Position numbers and translations under genes: made by a program. Under the pieces are notes generated by a model. That model made no database searches. It had not been told where the DNA came from and worked only from the letters and a program-made list of their open reading frames with translations. Below are positions 22,611 to 34,140 of a stretch of DNA of 64,000 bases, piece after piece. Position 1 is the first letter of the stretch. Every line of letters begins with the position of its first letter. The DNA comes from Coniferiporia sulphurascens (lineage: Eukaryota; Basidiomycota; Agaricomycetes; Hymenochaetales; Hymenochaetaceae): contig NBBA01000001.1 in assembly GCA_002794785.1 (NCBI GenBank), forward strand, positions 2,108,001-2,172,000, given 5' to 3'.

Positions 22611-25554
22611 ATGCTTTCCAGCTCGCTGCGCCGCGTCGGATCTGGCGCTGGCGAGGTGTCTGCCGGGCATATTCGCCATGCCTCGTCCGATTTTTCCAGG
22701 TTACTCCGGAAGGGCAGCAAGATGTCTCCCGAGACGGAAGGGAACGAAAACGACTACCGGAAAATTAACCAAACGGCAAAGCACCTTATCAAGTCCTCTA
22801 AACAAGGGCGTAATAGCTCAGGCTGGCGGCATACGGATGGACGGAAGAAAGAATCCCAACGGCTTAAACAGGATTTACTCAAAAACAGTAATATGGGCAA
22901 TTCGGTGAAAAATCAGCAGCGCGATCTCTTTCGCGGTCACCCGCTTGAGCACTGGACGGCCGAAGACTTTCGTGAGTCCAGTACGCCGGCCTTGCAACCT
23001 GGCACGTTTTTCGAGATTCGTCGGTAAGTGGCCGCTTTGCTAGGTTGGCTGCATGGCCCTGACGTTTATTGCTAGTAACACAGTTGTTTCGTATGGTGTT
23101 GTCCTCGCTACTGCTGCAGGTAACATTGGTTATAACCAAGATACGCAGAGTTTAAATACCGACGGCGAGATGTTTCTACACCGTGCCTCCGATGTCATGT
23201 TCGCAGTACCGAACTTCATCGACTCTTTCCTCATTAATCGTTGCGGGAGCGGACTTTTACACACAAATCCGAACGAGCTTGCCGCACGTTTACGGATCTT
23301 AAAACTTGCGCGAGACTTTGAGCGCGCTATGGAAGCTGAGGCGTGCCGTATTGGACGTCTTATGAACGATATATACCCTCAGGTGTGCGCCAAATCCCCT
23401 GACGAATGGAATAAGGTCACGACCATGCAAATTGCGCGTATGCTTGATGCCGCTCCGAATATTCCAATTGTCACTCTGTTTGCGGTGCATAAACAGCTCA
23501 TGGAGAACAGCGATGAATTCGTATGTCATCCGGTCAAACATCGCTTCTTACACACTTTCGACGTCCGACCTCCTTCTCACCTCGACAATTTTCGAACCGT
23601 TAAAGAATGGGTTCGAAATCGCAGCCCCATCGTCACTGCCTTTCAAGCCAAGGCAAAACTGCTTATTGACAAATCACGCAAGCTGGCGCTAAATTCAACG
23701 AACGAGCCACCTTCATGTGAGGATACCGGTTCCGAATTCACGTTTACTCCAGAAGAACAGGAGATCATCAAACTTCTCAAACTTTCGATGATGCATAGTC
23801 GAAGAATTCAAGTGGCCAGCTTTGAGGGCATTATCCCGTCTATTATCAAAGACACTCGCAAGTATGACGAGCCTATAACTTCTTCTGTTACATTGAAGTT
23901 CCTTCAGGAAATCGGCGCTTATACACCATGGGAGGATATCGCCAGTAAAGAAAGGGAGCTGAATTTGCCTAAAGATGATGAACAATCAGTCGTACTTCCA
24001 GTGACGACTTCGACCGTAGAATCACTAATTCCGACCAGTACTCCCGGTCTTCTCACCGCGGATCCTCATGAAGCTGTCCGTCATGACTTTGGGGACCTTC
24101 CTGTATTCGTTATCGACGATATCGGCGCAGAGGAGCTTGACGACGGTATTTCTATCGAGCCGGCAGCAGGCGAACCTGGCTCCACCTGGTTACATGTCCA
24201 CGTTGCAGACCCAACGTCTATTCTTCCGATTGACCACCCACTTACGCAACAAATCCAGAAGCGATCGGAGAGCATATACTTCGAACATCGTTCTTGGCCG
24301 ATGCTTCCTGAAGACATCACCAGGCTGTGCGATATGGGTCGTCCAGGTGTTAGTGTCGTGGGTCAGAACGTCCTCACGTTCAGTGCAAAAATAAATGCAG
24401 CTGGCGACATCGCAGATCACAAGGTTCGGGTGGGACGGGTACGGAATGTGCACAAGGTTCGTTACGATGCCGTGAACGAAATTATTGGAACACACGTTTC
24501 GCAATACCGCTTATTGCCTTTTGCCTCGTCACCTCCGGCTCCTGAAATGCATGACACTTCCGAGATACTTCCGCACGCGGATGCATTAAAGCTCTTGTAT
24601 CAGGTCACTCGTCGCTTGGTGCAAAATCGTTTAGAAGGAGAATCTTTTTCATTCAGCACGAACACTCCGGAGGTGACTTTCGTCGACAAGCCCGTTCCAC
24701 AAATCCCTTCACACACGACGCGCCCTATGTTCTATCGTGGCTTCCCGAAGCTCGAATACGCTGTGGTAAATTACAAATATGTTGAGCTTGGAGCGCGCTC
24801 GCTTGTTGCGGAGTGCATGAAGGTTGCTGGACGTGTTTGTTCTATATTCTGTGTCGAGAACAATATTCCAGCTATCCGGCGCTCCCTGCCGGAGTTGCAA
24901 TTCACTTCTGACGCACAGCGAGAGAGCATTATGGCTACACGCGACGAGCTTGGATTTGTCAGTCCCATGGCTATTGTGAGCTCTGGTTTCGCCTTTCCGT
25001 CGGGCGAATTCACGACCTTGCCCGCCGCACACTCTGCCGTCAATGCAAAGGATGGCGAGGGCTACGTGCGCGCGACCTCACCATTGCGCCGAGTGGAAGA
25101 TATTCTTACCCACTGGCAGATCAAGGCTGTGCTTTTGCCGGGTGGGGGAACCAGTCCTCCGCTCGATGAAAGTGCGTTACGAACCATAGCAGAGGACCTT
25201 TCCGACAAAAAGCGTGTGATAAGCAGAGCCTATCGCTCGCACGTGCGCCAGTGGTCTCACATATATATCAAGCGTTTTATAGCGGCACAAGAACAGGAAC
25301 GTGCAGCGCAAGGAGGGGGAGATCTGGAATTTGATCCCTTACGTGACATGGATGCGTACGTCGTTCAGAGACCGACGTACAACATAGCACGCTGGACGAT
25401 GTTCCAGGATGTGTTCATTCCGAAGCTCGGTTTGATTGGTCTGTTGCCATCGAAGGACGAGATAGGCTTGGACCTCATGACGCCAATCAAAGTGAACGCG
25501 AAGAACGTTTTCCAGTTTGATCTTAACCAGGCGCTGGAAGTACAGCTTGCTTAG
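22611..25554 (+). CDS. DSS1: mitochondrial exoribonuclease, RNase II family (DSS1/Cyt-4)
   Basis: A 963-aa RNB-domain 3'-5' exoribonuclease, most likely the DSS1/Cyt-4 subunit of the mitochondrial degradosome, which works with the SUV3 helicase in RNA turnover. Two exons: 22611-23023 and 23076-25554. The N-terminus (MLSSSLRRVGSGAG) is basic and looks like a mitochondrial presequence. An oligonucleotide-binding region follows the junction (TVVSYGVVLATAAGN). The RNB catalytic core lies near residues 475-830: FVIDDIGAEELDDGISIEP holds the metal-binding Asp residues, followed by WLHVHVADPTS and YFEHRSWPMLPEDI. The late YVRATSPLRRVEDILTHWQI matches the RNase II signature (x-YxHFTSPIRRxxD-like). 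The long single second exon contrasts with the fragmented neighbours. Confidence 0.92.
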
Positions 25555-26377
25555 AGCGTTCTTGGATTGCCCCAGCACACACGACATTAAATTTGCACTA
25601 ATTTATCCTCTTTTTCATACTCTAATTTTAGACCACTTTAGCGTAGGACCAGAATCGATGCTTATCACCCCGCTCACTCAATGCCGCAGCGATATTATAT
25701 GGCTTGCACTGAATATTCTTGAAGTGATTAAAAGTAGGGACTCCCTAACTCATCGTCGTTTATTGAAGGCATGTAGCAAACCCTATTCACGCATAATAAA
25801 TAGAAAGACCTTGTTCAGATTCATATGGAGAGGTGCACCAACTGCTTGAGGTTCAATTTTGGATTGATTTCAGTTGTGTTCAATTTATTGTTTCGTCGTT
25901 CGATGTAAGCGATGAAAAATCGTCGACGTCGATATTTCCCGTCGAAGCGACGGAATGGACTCGTCACTAGTAGATGTTATTCAATTGATTGTGTCCACCT
26001 CCCAGCTTGATCAACGTGTGTGATCTGCCCAGCGGACTGCGATCATACCTACATCTGCTTACCCGCTAATGCTGGGCTGAGGACCCGAAACACACAATGT
26101 GCCTAAGACATCGGTCGCGCACTTAAAATTACACCTGGTAACTAGTAGCGCGCAGCTATAGGTACGAATATTGAACAAAAATAAGCTCATGGCGGATGTG
26201 GTTATGGTACGCGCGGGTTGGTAGACAAACAGGGGAATGAGGGCGGGGACGGAGGAGGATGGTATGCACGTGCAGAGTCCTATCTGGCATGGATCAGAAG
26301 AGTAGGCTAAACGGAATAAGAGAGGGCCAAACAAAGGAGGCACATGATATGGGAGGAAAGTGGAAGGAAGCAGACAA
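25555..26377. other. convergent 3' intergenic region, DSS1 / UPF0658 gene
   Basis: This 820-bp region lies between two converging stop codons. It holds only short ORFs with no recognisable content. It probably carries both 3' UTRs; nothing else is supported. Confidence 0.5.
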
Positions 26378-28088
26378 TCAGTCGATGCTCATCCGGTTTG
26401 GGTTACCTAGTGGGTAGGACTGGTTATGACGGTGTTGGTGCTCAGTACCACGTCGTCGCAGGTCGCCTGACCGAGGCGCTTTGCCCACTGAAAGAATAAG
26501 AGTGAGCGAAAATTCTGAAAGCATAAAGGGATGGGCTCACTGTGATATTTGAGGCCACCCCCAAAGTTTCGTAAAACGATGATGGCCATGATTACAGTCA
26601 CGACCAGCAAAATGATCGCAATGACCGCTGGTAAGTAGCGAAAATCGCCCTCGTAAGAGACATGTAAGGAACATATTCGTAAGGCACTCACCAAAAACAA
26701 TCAACGTCCTTTCGACACCAGCAATACTGTTTCCTAATTGAAAAATTCTGAAGAGCTAAAGAAACAAGTCAGGCACGTGCTCACAGAGAAATGGAAGAAT
26801 CGAACTTTGTACACAAAGTAAACCATAGCTCCCGCACAACCCAACATGAATGTCATCATCATGTACCTGTTCTCGTACCGTGCGGCCAGTACCCCATCGG
26901 CGAGAAGCAAGAATGAGCATGGCAGTGCCGCACAAGTCACATACCACTCCCAGTTATGGCGATTTAACACCAACCAGATGAGTTGAACGGAAAAGCCTAT
27001 GAAGAAGAACACATCGAACTTCATGACGCCCACAAAGATTTGATACTGCGCATACATGCGCTTGACATTCCGATCTGCTCCCAGTTGCTTGTACACCTTC
27101 CAGCCGAATTCACGCCATATTTTCCAGCCCAGTGCTATGTATGCAATTTCGGCGACGGATATGACAATGGGAATGATCGTGGTGAGTACATTCACCGGGA
27201 TATCTGAAATGCCGCCGTCTGAGCCTGCACTCGGTAAAAATGATGACCCAATTTCGAATTTCTGGATGACAGCATAGATGAGGAAAAGAGCGTTGAAAAT
27301 ACTGTGCATAAACGTCAGAACGGAAAGAAGGCGAGAATCAGACATGCTGTACTAACGTAAGGAACATGAATTGCAGGGTGTTCCTTGCGTGTACGGCGTC
27401 TATGGCCATGCCAAGCTGGAACAGACTTAAATAGATCATCAATGTTTGAAAGCACGTAACATTCGATTATAGGACAGCTTACTGGGCGAATGCGAATATT
27501 GAAAGATACACGGGTAGACGGTTAGTATTGACATTGCTAAGGTCACCGGCGTCGTTCAAAACGTTTACTCGAAGTAAAAGATCCGCCTCAATGGTAATAT
27601 CGATGCACGTCTCAACCAGCACGGTGAGTACGTACAGACGACACGCAACGGAGTCAGGTAATAACTGTGACGACGGTTACGTCGACATCAGCCAAGACAA
27701 ATGTAGAAAAGGCGGAGCGTACGATCTGCAGTAGACTGCGCTTTTCCACTGTCACTGCGTCTTTCGTCGTCGCGTTGAGATGGTACTCTGAGCCCGCTTC
27801 ACCACCGCCGCCATCATCAAAGTCGGTGTGTCCAGCCCAGGAGCTCTGGAAAGATGTCTTCTGGCCAAGAGGTGGATAGAGAGGTGCTTGCCCGTCGGGG
27901 AGAGAGTACGGTGAATTGGCGTGATAGGACTGTTTTGGTAGCGGAACGGCAGTCGTGGTGTATGAGTCAATGATGTCGTCTTCTACGGGGGCTTTGTACT
28001 CCTCATAGCTTAGGTCTGGTCGAGGGGGGTAGGCAGGGAGGTAGTTTGAGGAATTATTGGCTGTGTACATGTTCCTTTGGGTGGTCAT
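26378..28088 (-). CDS. fungal polytopic membrane protein, UPF0658 Golgi type
   Basis: A 458-aa multi-pass membrane protein. Exons are 27666-28088, 27483-27610, 27357-27425, 26806-27301, 26692-26755, 26541-26627 and 26378-26487. The first ~110 residues are polar and Tyr/Pro-rich; then come VEKRSLLQIVRSAFSTF and about seven hydrophobic segments, including NVLTTIIPIVISVAEIAYIA, the segment around KFDVFFFIGFSVQLIW, and AVIAIILLVVTVIMAIIVL. The pattern and the C-terminal NRMSID fit the UPF0658 Golgi membrane protein family known from fission yeast; that assignment is from memory. Function unknown. Introns 27611-27665 (GTTATT donor) and 26756-26805 are the weakest junctions. The ORF start at 27345 is internal and not the real start. 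Confidence 0.82.
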
Positions 28089-29241
28089 TCCCGGGGCTAG
28101 TGGCTGTCGTCCTGTAAAGGTGTATTGTTCGTCCTGCGATTTAGTCTGGTGTTGAGTAAAGAGTGTGGTCGCTGTGGTGAAAGGAAAAATGAACGAAGAG
28201 GCAGAAGACGGCGACGAAGAGACGGGCTGGCAGTGCGCGATGGCCCGATGGGACTTGTGACCGTCAGCCGAGTTGCCAAGGCCAAAGGCCCCCGCCGCAC
28301 CCTCTATCTCCCCCCTCCATCTCGCTTTGCCTTCGACCGCATCCTCTATATGCTCTAGTCACCATTCTTTACTTCTAGCTTTCTAAGTGCGAACTCCTCA
28401 TCGTCTCTGGCACCTTTTGTTCTCAGATACCAGTAGTGAACTTGCCGGCACGGGGACTGATGTCCGGTCCGCAGCTACCAGCGAGCCTCTTTTTGAGCCA
28501 CATTCCCGGGCCCAGAAGACAACCCAATCAACATAGCTCGGCTTATAACGACGCCACGGAAAAGGCTTATTCGCAAAGGATTATATTCGACGGTGCCGAG
28601 AAGCTTGAGGGTCGCGAGTCAAGGTGCGCCAGGTTTCGCATACTCAGCAAAAAGACATGTTTGTCCTGTAAAGGTGGCTTGTCTGATCCGCAATTTGACT
28701 TAATGTGGTGAGCTCATGTTCTATAAAAGTCGTCGCCATCGGCGTCACGGCCATCATCGCAGCCGTGTTTATTGTCGTCCTCGTCCTCTCCTGTGGCATC
28801 TTTCAAGAGGCTAAAGACCGTGTTGAAAACCGTACTACTCAGACAGTCTTGGAAATTGACGCTCTTTTCTCGACCGCTCTTGTCAGCTAGATCTTGGAGA
28901 CTGATGTTATGCTATGGGTATGCGGGCCTTCCTCTGTAAACGCACGACAATGAACACTCTGACCGGCTTGTAATCGTACCTCCCAAACTTCCTCCGTATC
29001 CATTCTGTACCGAATGTATTATCAAGCTGCAACGCAACGGCGGACTCATTTGTATTCTAAAGCCAACGTGAATAAACAGGAAGTATCAACATTACTTCGT
29101 GAGGTACTTTTCTCGGCCATCCCTCAACGAGATCCGAATATCGCAAAGTGCAAGCGCTTTGTAACGCCGTTACCAGCTATGAATAGATCATTTTGTGCTG
29201 CCAACTTCCTGATTGCAGCGGGGAGACAGTAAGCCTTCGAG
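28089..29241. other. intergenic with two unassigned short ORFs
   Basis: This 1.15-kb interval lies between the UPF0658 start and the PTH2 copy 1 stop. It includes plus-strand ORFs 28436-28711 (91 codons) and 28705-28890, whose translation contains a strong hydrophobic segment (VVAIGVTAIIAAVFIVVLVL) followed by a charged stretch. I could not splice them into a convincing gene; a short membrane protein is possible. The first ~300 bp probably hold the UPF0658 promoter. Confidence 0.35.
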
Positions 29242-30322
29242 TTATAGTAGCCTCAGCTTCCCCGTTACTTGGTTGACAAGTCTCGCGGGCCCTGCAAGTC
29301 CATTTTGTCAATGTCTATAAAACTGAATAATAAATACATGATAACGCACCTGGACCAATACCTAGCACGGTACGAGAACCCGCTGCGATCTGCGTCCTCC
29401 CTCTATTTGTGGATGTGAGCAATTAATGTAAACCCCCGAAAGCGATGGGTCCTTGTCAGTACTCACGCGTCGTGTATCGACCGCGCACATAGGTTGAGGC
29501 TACGCGCCATTGCTTCTAGCGTATCGAGTTCCTCCTCGCTACTCGCACGCAATGCAACTTTGCTTTGTCTTAAACGTAAGATGAGCATAACCATGTTATA
29601 GAAGAGGGAGCGGATTCAGACACCGGAATTACTCACCCTGTTCTTTCCCAGTGACGTAGGAGCTGCAAGTGGCACATGAGCGGAAATTCGTCAAGATAAA
29701 ACTCAATCGCATACCGAGGGATTGGATTTGCCTAATGCCTTGTAACAAGCCAAGGTAGCGTGTCTAACATGCACAAGGGTGACATCAGAGTCGCTCTCTG
29801 TGACGTGTCTAGAGAATGGAAAGGATAATAGGGTAGAATACGCACGAGGATCTAGAGAGAAGGACGTTTGTCGGGTACTCGTGGATAAAGTAGGACGGAC
29901 GTACTGTGCCGCTATCTTGCCCGGGGTCATACCCAAGTCTGTACGTACGACAAGGACCTGGTGTAGCGTGGCGAACACGTTGAACAATTAATATTTCCTT
30001 CTTGTTCCGCTTCGGTAAAACCCACTAGCTTGCATTCCTCCAGTAAGCCCGCCTTCACGGCCGCAAGCTCCTCCCCAGAAGGGACATCCGAAGAGTCAGA
30101 GTCCGACCCAGATTCTCCCTCTGACTCCTGCGTCGGGCCATCTGCGGGATTTTGCTCATCGTCAAGGACGCTGGAACGAACGATAGGCAGTGTCCAGCCC
30201 ACGCCGGCCCAGTAGCCGACGGTGAGGGAGACCGTTATCAGCGCGGCATACGTCGCAGCTGCATTGAGTGAGCGTCTTGTTGGGTACCATGTATTTTCCG
30301 GACACGCACCTGAGCTGGTCAT
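29242..30322 (-). CDS. peptidyl-tRNA hydrolase 2, copy 1 (canonical active site)
   Basis: A PTH2-family peptidyl-tRNA hydrolase, which releases peptides from stalled peptidyl-tRNA, 194 aa. Exons are 30310-30322, 30026-30258, 29905-29957, 29846-29851 (6 nt), 29715-29763, 29637-29662, 29467-29568, 29350-29402 and 29242-29291. An N-terminal membrane segment (about residues 5-27) and an acidic linker precede the catalytic domain, as in Bit1/PTRH2. The domain reads LVVRTDLGMTPGKIAAQ, SSHATLACYKAL, LLRHWERTGQSKVALRA, SLNLCARSIHDAGRTQIAAG, SRTVLGIGPG and ends VNQVTGKLRLL. The catalytic-site Lys (PGKIAAQ), Asp and Thr (HDAGRT) are all present. The 6-nt exon supplies the Ser-Ser preceding HAT, where the family normally has Cys-Ser. 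A paralog lies at 53653-54635. Confidence 0.93.
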
Positions 30323-31133
30323 GAGTGTAGTGCAGAGGCACTACCAACTAGTAAGTGATAGTAATTAGTGAGTAGTAGCAGAGCGTGACGCACCGACGCG
30401 GCAGAGTTCTCCGGAGTCCGGATCGCCTTCCGTCTTTGGAAATTTTTGTCGATCGTGCGCGGCGGCGCTTAAATCTGAATGGGCTCGTCCAGGCTGGTTC
30501 TGTAACTTCCGCTCTGACTCTCGTTTGTCCCCAAGACTCGTGTATTTCCTGCCTTCGCCGCGCTCAACTCAATTCAGCGCTCTACTTTTATTATTACCTC
30601 AAAGAAAAATCGTTCTTTTACGGTTTCCCGCTCGAACTACGGTTCAACGGGTCGTTGGCTTTCGGCATCGCGAGATTAGTACCTACTCGGAACAACTTCT
30701 CCTTGGCTATATTGCCTTTTATCAAAAAATGCTTAGGACCATATCTGACGGCTCGCATACTGAAACTCAGAGCTGTGGAGCTTGGAGGTTTGAATTGCGG
30801 GGGCATTACTCAACACAACTTAGACATGTCCCAATCAAGTGACCGAACGGCCTGGGTCTCCTCCCGAATATCAAAACGCTTAGGTCCAGCTGGAACTTTT
30901 ACTTCATTTACTGGACAACCGGCAGCCGTACCGTGCTACTCGTCTTTCGGACCATTGCCTTGCCTGCAGGTGTTACCCCGCGCGTCCAATGATGCACCGA
31001 CCGTCACTCCTTCGTCGACTATATAGCAAGAGGCTTGAAGAGGAGACATAGCGTGTCCCTTCTTCCGAAGTGATCCTGTGTACAAATTTTCGTATCTTCT
31101 CCGACCCTCCCGAGCATGTGTCCTCCGTCTACC
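30323..31133. other. divergent intergenic region with an uncharacterised 213-codon ORF
   Basis: This region separates the divergent PTH2 copy 1 and MFS genes. A plus-strand ORF at 30385-31026 (213 codons) runs through most of it. It has no recognised domain, and its composition (many Arg, Leu and Ser, no conserved pattern) does not resemble a known protein. It may be chance, a leader region, or a lineage-specific gene. Confidence 0.3.
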
Positions 31134-33859
31134 ATGCATACTCCCCAGCAGGCATACACCGATCTACGTGCCAGCGCTCCTAAAAATGCACAAAACTTGC
31201 ATGGAACGGTGGGATATTATTTGTACATAATCGAAACTCGGAGCTGAGCAATTTCAGCCCGAGGAACTACTGAACCCAGGTGTCGATGAGCCGGCTATAC
31301 CTCCTCCACCGCATTTCGACAACAGCCATCACACACAACGCGGCTTTAGCTCACCTAAATCTACCATGGCTCCGGGAGACCTGCCCGTCACTTCAAGAAT
31401 GTCTTCGGACGGCCTTTCTAGCTGTGAAACCCTTTCAAAAGTACCGGAAATTTTTAAGTTTAGATGTGCCAGTGCCTTTTTTGCCCTTTTCACTGCTGGA
31501 TGGGCCGACGGAAGTAGATCTTTTTCCTATTAATTGCCTTAAATAATATGACTAATCTCTTTTACCATCGCTCATCGCTCATAGTGACCGGGACTATTTT
31601 GCCGCGTACGTATTTTCGCGATCCACGAAAAGTCATCTGAATTGATGACGTTCAAGATATCAAGTCGGATTTCAACCTCAGCTACATGATGTCTTCTCTT
31701 TTATTTATTACAAGCACCATCGGGTAAGCTTCCATCCCCGCTGGTATCAGTTGATAAACCTAACAAGTTCACAATATAGCTTTGCGCTTGGTGTCATCCT
31801 GATAGAACAAGTAATGTGTTTAATGGGCAGCTTTAGTCTGTGTCGATTAAAGTTGCGATGCGGCTCTTCCAAAATAGATTCGGAGAAACGCTCCGAATTC
31901 CATGCGAATGAAGAAGTCAAAAGAAAATCAAGCTCGCCTACCCGAGCTCGATTCCGCATTCTCGTGGCAGCGAGTGTCATGCATGCCTCTTTTTTTATCT
32001 TAATGGGAACTGCCAGGGGATTTGCAAGTGTGCTTATTGCGTACTTCTTCGCGTCGTTCGCGAAAGCATTTCTTAATGGCAAGTCTCATTTTAATCCTAA
32101 TGACCCGCGAGCTTAACAACTTTATTTTCGTTTGCAGGCACTGTGTAAGGGTATATAATTTGTAGTCGATAACCATGCTAATCTCTCCGACGCCTTCCAG
32201 GAACGCGTACGTCGCTGCAAGTCCTAAACGCCCACTTGGTCAGCTCTACGCTTGCAATGGTAAGATCTTTGCTGCGAGCTTTTGAGACCTAGGTCTAAGC
32301 ACAGCCTTTTTGTGTTGAAGCTTTCGGTGCATTCGCTGCCCCTCTTGTTTGCCAGACTCTTCTCGCAAAAGGGATCCCGTGGTCACACTTTTACCTTGGC
32401 TCTCTAGTACTGTCCGCCATAAACACAACTCTTTTGTCCCTTGCTTTCCGCCCCACGCGGAACGAGTATATTGAAGAAGGCAGCGAAATTTCTGCATGTG
32501 TAGAAGCGCCTACTTTGCGGTCGGATGGACACGTAGCAAACGTGGAAAATGAAGGAAAGGCTTCAGCGATACTTCGCCCAGACACGGTATTGAGTGAAAG
32601 TCCGACATTGTGGTCACCACCGACCATAGTCAATCGGAAGGATAAGTCTAGTTCGTTCTTTTTTATTCCCTCAGAGAGTTGTACATCTCTCCTAACCAAT
32701 ACATACTGAATTCCTTCCAAATCAGCTCTTCGTTACGCCTTAACTCTGCGTTACGTTTGGGCATTCTCGTTTTTCATGTGGATATACAGCGGAAGGTATG
32801 AATCTTTTACAATACCACCTATCTCATACCTTCTAACCCCGAAATCACATCCAGTGAGACCTCCACGCAAGGATACGTAAGTTACGATTCAGCCCCCTTC
32901 TTTCTTGATAGAGCATGTGACAATTCGCTACAATTAGATGGCCACCTACCTGCTGGCAGTCCGCGTATGTCGGACTCTTTCCTTGACTCCTTCTTCGCTA
33001 TAACTTATCATGAATTTTAATGGCACAGGACGCGAACCCCAATACGGTGGGGTATGTGACAAGTGGCTTTTGGGGAGGGATGGCAATAAGCCGTCTTACT
33101 ACGGGTCTTGTCTCGCCTTAGTACGTCCAGTTTTTTCTTTCTAATAAATTGGCGCTAATTTTTTACGTTTACGGTGTGGACTAGCTTGAATTTCGCACAG
33201 AAGAAGCATTCCATTCATGTAATATTGTGCGTCTACGTCCTTCTCGGCGTTTGAGCTCTCCCGTACTAATGGAACATTTTATTCTGTTTCAGAGGTAGGC
33301 GCATCTGCTATCTGCAATTTGCACAATAACTTCTCCGGAGTGTCGACTTTGCTCTAAAACGTAATCACCATAAAGTCACGGCGCTTTCAATGCATCTCCT
33401 TATCTGGTTCGTCAACTCCGTGTTCGAAAACGCGTTTTCGACGGCGATAATCGGACTGCTGTACGGTCCCGTGTATCCGACTATCTTGTCGCTTGCGGTC
33501 GACTTGTTGCCCAGAGAAGCACATTTGATCACGATGGCGATAATGTACGTTCCATTTCTAAGCACTTCCGTAGGTTCTGCTTCACACCTTTTTTTCCACC
33601 GCCACGTAGCTCCGGATTTTCAAACCTCGGTAGCTGTGAGCTTATTTGTTCTATAATTTTCTCCCGCATTATCGTAACTCACCATCGTTTGTGTGCTGGC
33701 ATGATTCTTTTTCTAGCAATTTTCCCGTTTCTTGCTGGCGCCTTGTCGAATCTCCGTGGCCCGAAAGTTCTTGTCTACATGACCGTAGCCCAGACAGTGA
33801 CACTAATCGTTCTCTGGGTGTTTTTTCCAACGAAAGTGTCTGGTCACAGGCAGCGATAG
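31134..33859 (+). CDS. major facilitator superfamily transporter, BSC6/fucose-permease-like
   Basis: A twelve-helix MFS transporter split into about 16 exons, with a long hydrophilic N-terminus of about 95 residues. Clear exons: 31134-31208, 31258-31513, 31585-31605, 31657-31723, 31780-32078 (an in-frame intron 31811-31852 is possible), 32138-32144 (7 nt), 32201-32259, 32321-32650, 32726-32795, 32855-32876, 32938-32964, 33029-33120, 33185-33248, 33376-33544, 33610-33635 and 33717-33859. Telling segments are FALFTAGWADGMTGTILPHI, PLGQLYACNAFGAFAAPLVC, VWAFSFFMWIYSGSETSTQGY (split), VGYVTSGFWGGMAISRL, GLLYGPVYPTIL and SGFSNLGSSIFPFLAGALS. The intron at 32079 uses a GC donor. The join between 33248 and 33376 is off by one base with every canonical site I tried, so the gene may be decaying or have a missed exon. 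Substrate unknown. Confidence 0.78.
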
Positions 33860-34140
33860 TAAGAATAAACGCGAGTAACTAGGGAAGATAGTTTAACACC
33901 TTTATCGTTGCATTTAATTCCAGTACATACATACATACAGTAGTGCTTAACGTAAAGCAAGGGATAATAGATTTTTCCCGTTACATGATTGCAAAGAAAG
34001 AAACAGATGAACAGATGAATATGACGTTCTACAAACAAAAGAAGTATTTAAAGGGCGGAACACAGATAGATAACCCAGTCAGATGTCAAAGCAATTCAAT
34101 GTGGAGAATGAGTATAAAGAGGGTTGTTTACATAACTCCT

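Noticed and set aside
26734..27345. ORF starting MSDSRLL as a separate membrane protein gene
   Set aside because: Upstream exons splice in frame into it, and the segment containing this ATG reads as an intron. The real start is at 28088.
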